Source: Candidatus Eisenbergiella stercorigallinarum (GTDB lineage: Bacteria; Bacillota; Clostridia; Lachnospirales; Lachnospiraceae). From it: 6,541 nt of DNA. The notes below the pieces were generated by a model that was given only the letters and a program-made list of their open reading frames with translations, made no database searches and was not told the origin of the DNA. Position numbers and translations under genes: made by a program. Shown here one piece after another: positions 1 to 3,915 of the stretch (the stretch's first letter is position 1; each line of letters starts with the position of its first letter). Location: assembly GCA_019120525.1 (NCBI GenBank), contig DWUW01000254.1, forward strand, positions 1 through 6,541, given 5' to 3'.

Positions 1-74
1 CAGTCTTTTGAGAAACTTTACGATAAATAGAACTAAAAGTATATACTATTAAAAAAACAGTGCCATATAATACC

Positions 75-102
75 TTTACAAATTTAAATTATCTGATAAA
101 AT
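75..102 (+). promoter_or_regulatory. Sigma-A type promoter of the Spo0A-like gene
   Basis: TTTACA at 75-80 and TAAAAT at 97-102 are separated by 16 bp, close to the vegetative sigma-A pattern, in a very AT-rich stretch. Transcription would start near 108-110, giving a leader of about 55 nt before the ATG at 164. An alternative -10 hexamer TATAAT lies at 66-71 without a convincing -35. A further weak pair, TTTACG (17-22) and TATATA (40-45) with 17 bp spacing, lies upstream, so more than one start site is possible. The call rests on hexamer matching only. Confidence 0.5.
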
Positions 103-108
103 GTCGAA
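102..108 (+). promoter_or_regulatory. Perfect 0A box (TGTCGAA), candidate Spo0A-family operator
   Basis: The heptamer TGTCGAA is an exact match to the core Spo0A binding site known from Bacillus and Clostridia. It overlaps the last base of the predicted -10 hexamer and the predicted transcription start, a placement expected to block RNA polymerase (repression). The gene immediately downstream encodes a Spo0A-type DNA-binding domain, which favours autoregulation or control by Spo0A. I found no other exact copy on either strand when reading the window. Confidence 0.5.
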
Positions 109-150
109 TGACAAAAAATTGTATACACAAATGTGTTGTATGATTTGTGA

Positions 151-158
151 GAGGAGAG
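151..158 (+). promoter_or_regulatory. Ribosome binding site that decides the start of the Spo0A-like gene
   Basis: GAGGAGAG lies 5 nt before the ATG at 164. The in-frame ATG at 101 has only AT-rich sequence upstream, no Shine-Dalgarno, and overlaps the predicted -10 element and 0A box. The start at 164 is therefore preferred. Confidence 0.75.
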
Positions 159-163
159 ATCAT

Positions 164-655
164 ATGAGTTTGATGTGGGTATCGGTATCAGAATGTAATC
201 AGTCGCATATTTATCATCTTACCCAGATGATAAAGGACGACGAGAATCTGCAGATTGTACTTTCTTACGGAGCGCCGGATATGGACAGAGGGGATTTCGG
301 GCTTCTGAAACGGAAAACGGAACAGGTTTTGTCCCAGCTTGGCGTCCCTCTGCACCTGAAGGGCTGTCAGTATCTGAAAACGGCGGTAGAGCTGTGTATA
401 CAGAATATGGAAGAACTGGAAGGGATCACAAAAAGGCTATATCCGGATGTGGCGCGGATTCATCATACGGCGGGAGAAACAGTGGAACATGCGATCAGGC
501 ACGCGATCGGCGCGGCCTGGCAGAGAGGGGATGAGGGAGTACAGAAAAAATTGTTCGGATACAGCCGCATGGAAGGGAAGCGGCCGACCAATCTGGAATT
601 CATTTACCGGCTGGCGGATTACCTGCAGAATGAGGAAGGGAAATATCTTTCCTGA
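164..655 (+). CDS. Spo0A C-terminal-domain DNA-binding protein lacking most of the receiver domain
   Basis: Predicted cytoplasmic transcription regulator of 163 residues from the ATG with a good ribosome binding site. Residues ~50-157 match the Spo0A C-terminal (effector) domain throughout: GVPLHLKG at 60-67, GITKRLYPDVA at 87-97, the recognition-helix region VEHAIRHAIGAAW at 107-119, LFGY at 130-133 and GKRPTNLEFI at 138-147. The protein ends where Spo0A normally ends. Residues ~5-40 resemble the first strand, helix and second strand of a Spo0A receiver. The acidic pair is replaced by Ser-Glu (9-10), and everything carrying the phosphoacceptor Asp, switch Thr and Lys is absent. Compared from memory with Bacillus subtilis Spo0A (about 267 residues), two recognition-helix arginines are Thr and His here, so specificity may differ. 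It stands alone, with its own AT-rich promoter and a 0A box. The DNA-binding role is confident; sporulation involvement is inferred. Confidence 0.85.
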   Translation: MSLMWVSVSECNQSHIYHLTQMIKDDENLQIVLSYGAPDMDRGDFGLLKRKTEQVLSQLGVPLHLKGCQYLKTAVELCIQNMEELEGITKRLYPDVARIHHTAGETVEHAIRHAIGAAWQRGDEGVQKKLFGYSRMEGKRPTNLEFIYRLADYLQNEEGKYLS

Positions 656-743
656 CAGGGAAAAGGCCGGAAGCCCTGACGCTATGGTCCCTTTGGATAA
701 AAGGGCTTGAAAAAAGCGGGTTCGGCGTTAAGGTAGGAAAGGA

Positions 744-884
744 ATGGCAGCGGCCCTTCTCCTGGGAGAAGGCAGCCAGGCCTTCGGCCTGCCCGGACTT
801 TCCGCCCTTGCGCTGGCCTGCGCGGGTATTCTTACCGTCAGGCTGTCGGGAAAAAAGAAGGAAGCGCCGGCCGCTTTATCATGA
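744..884 (+). CDS. Doubtful 46-codon ORF with one membrane helix
   Basis: The only candidate gene in the 250-base gap between the Spo0A-like gene and the minus-strand gene. GGAAAGG lies almost against the ATG. The product would have a hydrophobic stretch at about residues 16-34 followed by RLSGKKK, like a lone membrane helix with a positive-inside tail or the last helix of a decayed transporter. I do not recognise a family. Its 3' third overlaps the terminator of the opposite-strand gene, and it contains a perfect hairpin (777-782 with 786-791), both of which argue against coding. The rest of the gap holds two mutually exclusive stems (671-677 with 702-708; 689-694 with 700-705) without a T-tract, so I see no canonical terminator for the Spo0A-like gene. 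Confidence 0.2.
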   Translation: MAAALLLGEGSQAFGLPGLSALALACAGILTVRLSGKKKEAPAALS

Positions 885-899
885 GGAGCCGGCGCTTCC
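851..899 (-). terminator. Intrinsic terminator of the minus-strand propeller gene
   Basis: A perfect 12-bp inverted repeat, GGAAGCGCCGGC at 860-871 and GCCGGCGCTTCC at 888-899, has a 16-nt loop. On the minus strand it is followed by a T-rich run (complement of 851-859). It starts 7 bases after the stop codon of the 906-1898 gene. No T-run follows on the plus strand, so it should act on minus-strand transcripts only. Confidence 0.85.
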
Positions 900-905
900 C
901 GCGTC

Positions 906-1898
906 CTAATACAGCAGGGTTACGTTTGTGATCTCGTTATCCGTCACGTCGAACTGCCAGATGGAGCAGCCGGGGATCCGGTGCTCTGTCAGGTAATAAT
1001 GTCCGTCGAAGCTTCCCATATAGTAAGGCGTCCCGCCGCCGACAAAATAAGAATAGATGTCCTCATATCCGCCGGAGGAAAGCAGGCGCAGGTCGCGGGT
1101 ACGCAGGATGGTGGCGTAATCCTGGCTTCCGGAAGCGTCCGTTGAAACCGTGATATAGAAATAATCCTGGATCTTTTCCAGCTGGACCATTCCCGCGATC
1201 TGCGCGGGAACCGGATATTCCTCCAGTATGGAAAGATCCTTTAATTTTGCCCGGATGATGCTGGAATTGCCGGAGACAAAATAAATTTCGTCCCCAAGGA
1301 TGGAAAAGGAGCGCACATAGACCCCGTTCAGTTTTTCAATGCTGCGGATATCCTCCAGGACGACCTGGGAAGAATCCGGGAGCCGTCGGAATACGTACAG
1401 CTCGCCGGTCATGGAGCTGTAGGCATAAAAGCGTTCTGTCCCTTCGTCATAAACCACATAGTGGGGACGGATCCCGATATCGGTGAATTCCTGCGTGAGA
1501 AGGAAGGCGCCGTCCTTTTTTTCCAGGATCAGGATCCGGTTATTTTCCGTATCGTCCGCGAGATAGACGGTCCCATCGCCGGCAATGGTATGTCCCCGCC
1601 GGATCTGGTCCGTTACCACTCCCCATTCGTCCAGGGGACGGGACAGGCTGTCGCTGAAAAGGATCTGGTCATGATAGGTATCCACAATAAAATAGTCGTC
1701 TCCGATCCTGGCAACACAGGAGGGGACGCTGAGGAAGGAGAAAGGGTTCCTGGCTGACTGCGGCCGCGCGTCGGACCCGGAGACCGTCCGGGAGACCCGG
1801 ATAACAGGGGAATCCTTCCGGAAAAGAAACAGGAACGCGGCCCCGGAGGCAGACAGAAGACAGATAAGGAGCAGGATCATACACAGTTTTTTCTTCAT
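906..1898 (-). CDS. Membrane-anchored, probably beta-propeller, extracytoplasmic protein of unknown function
   Basis: A 330-residue protein. The N-terminus is a short basic segment followed by a hydrophobic stretch at about 6-27, then Arg-Lys: a signal peptide or signal anchor. No convincing lipobox cysteine is seen. The remainder is rich in beta-strand and turn, with about six repeated units of roughly 40-50 residues such as CVARIGDDYFIVDTYHDQIL, TIAGDGTVYLADDTENNRIL, YDEGTERFYAYSSMTGELYV and FSILGDEIYFVSGNSSIIRA. That pattern of a variable loop, GD/DG turn, a strand of type FYV and then a surface loop is typical of NHL/YVTN-like six-bladed propellers. The exact family and ligand are not recognised. 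The start is the ATG with AAGGGG about 11 nt upstream. It is a single-gene unit with its own promoter, divergent from mscL, and its own terminator. Function could be binding or scaffolding at the cell surface; this is inference. Confidence 0.75.
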   Translation of the reverse strand: MKKKLCMILLLICLLSASGAAFLFLFRKDSPVIRVSRTVSGSDARPQSARNPFSFLSVPSCVARIGDDYFIVDTYHDQILFSDSLSRPLDEWGVVTDQIRRGHTIAGDGTVYLADDTENNRILILEKKDGAFLLTQEFTDIGIRPHYVVYDEGTERFYAYSSMTGELYVFRRLPDSSQVVLEDIRSIEKLNGVYVRSFSILGDEIYFVSGNSSIIRAKLKDLSILEEYPVPAQIAGMVQLEKIQDYFYITVSTDASGSQDYATILRTRDLRLLSSGGYEDIYSYFVGGGTPYYMGSFDGHYYLTEHRIPGCSIWQFDVTDNEITNVTLLY

Positions 1899-1957
1899 GG
1901 ATCAGGAATCCCCTTTCTTCGGGCGCCTCTGTCAGGGGTGCGGCGTCCCGTATTCCA

Positions 1958-1984
1958 AGTATACCACAGAAAAAACTTTTTCAA
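1958..1984 (-). promoter_or_regulatory. Promoter of the minus-strand propeller gene
   Basis: Read on the minus strand, TTGAAA (1979-1984) is followed after 15 bp by TATACT (1958-1963). The -10 is preceded by TGG, giving an extended -10 (TGGTATACT). The short spacer is suboptimal, but the extended -10 can compensate. It lies about 60 bases before the ATG at 1898, back to back with the mscL promoter. Confidence 0.5.
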
Positions 1985-1986
1985 CA

Positions 1987-1997
1987 GGGAAGTTCCC
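1987..1997. promoter_or_regulatory. Palindrome between two divergent promoters, candidate operator
   Basis: GGGAAGTTCCC is a perfect 5+1+5 palindrome. It sits in the 15-bp gap between the -35 of the minus-strand promoter (1979-1984) and the -35 of the mscL promoter (2000-2005). The position would let one regulator touch both promoters. An 11-base palindrome can arise by chance, and no regulator is encoded next to it. Confidence 0.25.
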
Positions 1998-1999
1998 GC

Positions 2000-2028
2000 T
2001 TGGAGCGGATGCGGATTCATGGTACAAT
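2000..2028 (+). promoter_or_regulatory. Promoter of the mscL operon
   Basis: TTGGAG (2000-2005), a 17-bp spacer and TACAAT (2023-2028). The -10 is preceded by TGG, forming an extended -10, TGGTACAAT. The predicted start near 2035 gives a leader of about 55 nt before the mscL ATG. The -35 matches the consensus in only three positions; the spacing and extended -10 carry the call. Confidence 0.6.
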
Positions 2029-2090
2029 AAACAGGAAAACAACAGGACGGAAAGAGGCTCTCCGTTACACAAAAGAGAAAGGATGGAAAA

Positions 2091-2513
2091 ATGAAAAAGT
2101 TCCTGAAGGAATTCGAGACCTTCATCATGCGGGGGAATGTGATCGATATGGCAGTCGGTGTTATCGTCGGTGCCGCGTTCCAGGCGATCGTCAATTCCCT
2201 GGTGAACGATGTGATCTCCCCTGTGCTCGGCCTGGTGGCCAATATGGACCTGAGCTACCTGGTACTGACGGTCAACGGCGTGGAGATCCGCTACGGCGCG
2301 TTCATCACCTCTGTGATCAACTTCGTGATCATGGCTTTCGTGATCTTCCTGCTGGTCAAGCTGATCAATAAGGTCTCCGAGTTCGGCTTTAAGAAAAAGG
2401 AGGAGGACGAGGCGCCCGCGAAGCCCGCGACGAAGATCTGTCCTTACTGCAAGAGCGAGATCCCGGCTGACGCTGTGAAATGCTGCCGCTGCACCTCCGA
2501 CCTGACGGAATAA
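2091..2513 (+). CDS. mscL: Large-conductance mechanosensitive channel MscL with C-terminal zinc ribbon
   Basis: Pentameric membrane channel that opens under membrane tension to release solutes during hypo-osmotic shock. The 140-residue protein starts with the typical amphipathic helix (KKFLKEFETFIMRGNVIDMA). Next come TM1 at about 18-46 (AVGVIVGAAF, then VNDVISPVLG), the periplasmic loop at ~50-72, and TM2 at about 72-98 (ITSVINFVIMAFVIFLLVK). A charged linker (KKKEEDEAPAKPA) leads to a cysteine ribbon, C117-x2-C120 and C131-x2-C134 with an extra C132 (CPYCKSEIP, CCRCTSDL). The ribbon is in place of the usual C-terminal helix bundle and is a plausible zinc site facing the cytoplasm. I recall similar tails in other Firmicutes MscL proteins. 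The start has AAAGGATG just upstream. First gene of a run with the kinase-like gene 42 bases downstream; no terminator lies between them. Confidence 0.95.
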   Translation: MKKFLKEFETFIMRGNVIDMAVGVIVGAAFQAIVNSLVNDVISPVLGLVANMDLSYLVLTVNGVEIRYGAFITSVINFVIMAFVIFLLVKLINKVSEFGFKKKEEDEAPAKPATKICPYCKSEIPADAVKCCRCTSDLTE

Positions 2514-2521
2514 GGACAGCA

Positions 2522-2550
2522 AAATGCCGCCTGCGGCGGCGGGAAGGAGG
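2522..2550 (+). repeat. Hairpin-plus-Shine-Dalgarno leader element, copy 1
   Basis: GCCGCC (2526-2531), loop TGC, GGCGGC (2535-2540) forms a perfect 6-bp stem directly before the ribosome binding site AAGGAGG (2544-2550) of the kinase-like gene. The stretch from AAATGCCGC through the Shine-Dalgarno is closely similar to 3882-3910 before the GH3 gene. No T-run follows, so it is not an intrinsic terminator of mscL. It may influence translation or RNA processing between mscL and the kinase gene. Confidence 0.4.
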
Positions 2551-2555
2551 AAGGT

Positions 2556-3206
2556 ATGGGGAAGGTTACGATTACGATCGGAAGAGAATATGGAAGCGGC
2601 GGGCATGAGGTGGGGGAAAAGCTGGCCGAGCGGCTTGGTTTTACTTTCCTGGACCGGATCATCCTGAACGAGATTTCCAGGAAGAGCGGGATCAGCGTGG
2701 AGGATCTGATGAACCGTGACGAGGTAAAGACCTCCTCCTTTCGGGATACGCTCATTCCCTATGATTTTGAATCCGAAAATCTGAATGAAAAGCTGTTTGA
2801 CATGCAGGCGGATTTTATCCTGCATAAATCCATGGAAGAATCCTGCGTGGTGGTGGGACGCTGCGCGGATGTGATTTTGGCTTACCAGGATAACGTGGTC
2901 AATATATTCATCTATGCGAATATGGAGGACAAGATCCGCAGGATCAAGCGGCTGTATCATCTGGGAGACAGGCAGAAGGCGGCGAAGATGATCCGCAGGA
3001 CGGAGAAGATCCGCCGGAACTATTATCAGTATTATACGGATGAGATCTGGGGAGATAAGAGAAATAAGGCGCTGATGATCAACACCTCGCAGACCGGCGT
3101 GGACGGGGCGGTGGAGTTAATTATCGCGTATCTTAAGCTGAAGGGGTATCTGGACGGGGAGCCGGAAGGGAAACAGGAAGAAAAGAGAAGGGGAGAGGGA
3201 TTATGA
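2556..3206 (+). CDS. Cytidylate-kinase-like P-loop family protein
   Basis: A 216-residue cytoplasmic protein of the cytidylate-kinase-like family common in Clostridia. The N-terminal strand and glycine-rich loop read ITIGREYGSGGHEVG (6-20), in the place of a Walker A motif. The canonical GK[S/T] is absent, with Gly and His at the Lys and Ser/Thr positions, as I recall for this family. Other family-like parts are FLDRIILNEISRKSGIS (31-47), VVVGRCADVIL (98-108), a strand NIFIY (116-120), an arginine-rich lid-like helix at ~125-155 (KIRRIKRLYHLGDRQKAAKM), and YYTDEIWGDKRNKALMINTS (159-178). The tail (200-216) is charged and probably disordered. Nucleotide binding and phosphoryl transfer are likely; the substrate is not established and need not be CMP, as the housekeeping cmk is usually a separate gene. 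AAGGAGG lies 5 nt before the ATG. It overlaps the VOC gene by ATGA, implying coupled translation. Confidence 0.85.
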   Translation: MGKVTITIGREYGSGGHEVGEKLAERLGFTFLDRIILNEISRKSGISVEDLMNRDEVKTSSFRDTLIPYDFESENLNEKLFDMQADFILHKSMEESCVVVGRCADVILAYQDNVVNIFIYANMEDKIRRIKRLYHLGDRQKAAKMIRRTEKIRRNYYQYYTDEIWGDKRNKALMINTSQTGVDGAVELIIAYLKLKGYLDGEPEGKQEEKRRGEGL

Positions 3207-3679
3207 GCGGTATTGTGGGAACCAATGCGGTTGTGCAGGTAGGTTTTGTGGTCAGGGATATTTATGAGACCAAAAAGAAGTGGGCAAAGTTTCTGGGAGT
3301 GGAGGAACCGCCCGTGGGAGATTCCGGGGAATATTCCGTTACCCGGATGCAGTATAAGGGGGAAGAAGCGCCGGAAGCCAAAAGCCTGCTCGCCTTTTTT
3401 AATCTGCCGGGCCTGCAGATCGAGCTGATCCAGCCGAATGAGGCTCCGTCCACCTGGCGGGAATACCTGGATACGCATGGAGAGGGGATCCATCACCTGG
3501 CCTTTAACGTGGGCGGCATGCGCATGGAGCAGGCGATCGGGAAATGCCGGGATTTCGGCATGACGCTGGAGCAGAAGGGGGAATATTCGGATGGAAGCGG
3601 GAGATATGCCTATCTGTCCGCGCAGAAGGACCTGAAGACAGTCATCGAGCTTCTGGAAAGCGGTCCGCAAAACGGATAA
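3203..3679 (+). CDS. VOC-superfamily (glyoxalase/methylmalonyl-CoA epimerase-like) protein
   Basis: A 158-residue metalloenzyme-fold protein with two paired beta-alpha-beta-beta-beta modules. Likely metal ligands stand at the usual four places: Q12 in VQVGFVV (often His in the family), E74 in LQIELIQP, H97 or H98 in GIHHLAFNV, and E149 in TVIELLES. The ELIQP and GIHHLAFNV blocks are closest in style to methylmalonyl-CoA epimerase and glyoxalase I types, but length and context do not settle the substrate. Lyase, epimerase or resistance-type activity is possible. No signal peptide, so cytoplasmic. The start ATG overlaps the kinase-like stop codon (ATGA), with GGGGAGAGGG just upstream, so both products should be made together. 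A hairpin follows the stop within about 12 bases, making this the last gene of the mscL run. Confidence 0.85.
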   Translation: MSGIVGTNAVVQVGFVVRDIYETKKKWAKFLGVEEPPVGDSGEYSVTRMQYKGEEAPEAKSLLAFFNLPGLQIELIQPNEAPSTWREYLDTHGEGIHHLAFNVGGMRMEQAIGKCRDFGMTLEQKGEYSDGSGRYAYLSAQKDLKTVIELLESGPQNG

Positions 3680-3690
3680 AGCTATGGCCG

Positions 3691-3740
3691 GGCCGTCCTG
3701 AGAATATCAGGGCGGCCGCTCTGTTTCCCGGCGCCTTTTT
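3691..3740 (+). terminator. Probable terminator after the VOC gene
   Basis: GGCCGTCCTGA (3691-3701) pairs with TCAGGGCGGCC (3707-3717) over 11 bp with one G-U pair and a 5-nt GAATA loop. It is followed by a weak TTT (3724-3726) and, further on, TTTTT at 3736-3740 after GGCGCC. The strong stem, 12 bases after the stop codon, supports termination, but the T-run is not adjacent, so efficiency may be partial. Confidence 0.5.
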
Positions 3741-3791
3741 ATGGGAACCGATGTCGGAAAAAAGCAAAAAATGACCATCAGACAGCCGGAT

Positions 3792-3825
3792 TGCGGGAGC
3801 GCCCGCAGGGAAAAAGCGGTATACT
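3792..3825 (+). promoter_or_regulatory. Inverted repeat and -10-like hexamer upstream of the GH3 gene
   Basis: TGCGGG (3792-3797), AGCG, CCCGCA (3802-3807) forms a 6-bp inverted repeat. Downstream, at 3820-3825, lies TATACT, a good -10 hexamer with no recognisable -35 at the right distance. The repeat occupies roughly the -45 to -30 region, where an activator or repressor could act. The match is suggestive only. I saw no catabolite-responsive (cre) element in 3680-3915. Confidence 0.3.
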
Positions 3826-3881
3826 GAAGATCATCGGGAAAAGATGCGCGGCATGGATCCCGGATCCGTGCCGGAAGTAAG

Positions 3882-3910
3882 AAATGCCGCTGCGGCGGCA
3901 GGAAAGGAAG
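3882..3910 (+). repeat. Hairpin-plus-Shine-Dalgarno leader element, copy 2
   Basis: TGCCGC (3885-3890), loop TGCG, GCGGCA (3895-3900) forms a perfect 6-bp stem directly before GGAAAGGAAG (3901-3910), the ribosome binding site for the ATG at 3916. It closely resembles 2522-2550 before the kinase-like gene. Its presence supports 3916, rather than the upstream in-frame ATG at 3844, as the real start of the GH3 protein. Confidence 0.4.
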
Positions 3911-3915
3911 AGAAA

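Noticed and set aside
101..163. In-frame ATG at 101 as the start of the Spo0A-like protein
   Set aside because: It has no Shine-Dalgarno and overlaps the predicted -10 and 0A box, and the extra 21 residues have no counterpart in Spo0A. The ATG at 164 has GAGGAGAG at good spacing.
671..708. Stems AAGCCCT/AGGGCTT and CCCTTT/AAAGGG as a terminator for the Spo0A-like gene
   Set aside because: They are followed by an A-run rather than a T-run on the plus strand, and the two stems exclude each other.
447..710. Plus-strand frame overlapping the end of the Spo0A-like gene
   Set aside because: It is a shifted-frame translation of a conserved domain, without a ribosome binding site.
656..909. Open stretch in another plus frame running through the intergenic gap to a TAA at 907-909
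   Set aside because: It has no start codon with a ribosome binding site, and the translation is rich in Pro, Arg and Trp and passes through the opposite-strand terminator.
1932..2960. Minus-strand open frame opposite mscL and the kinase-like gene
   Set aside because: It crosses two well-supported plus-strand genes and a promoter, and has a low-complexity His/Asp-rich translation and no family likeness.
3752..3758. TGTCGGA, a one-mismatch 0A-box-like heptamer before the GH3 gene
   Set aside because: A single-mismatch 7-mer is expected by chance several times in a window this size, and it is not placed at a recognisable promoter.
3844..3915. In-frame ATG at 3844 as the start of the GH3 protein
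   Set aside because: It would add 24 residues including an Ala run and covers the hairpin leader. The ribosome binding site at 3901-3910 favours 3916, and GH3 homologues begin close to that residue.
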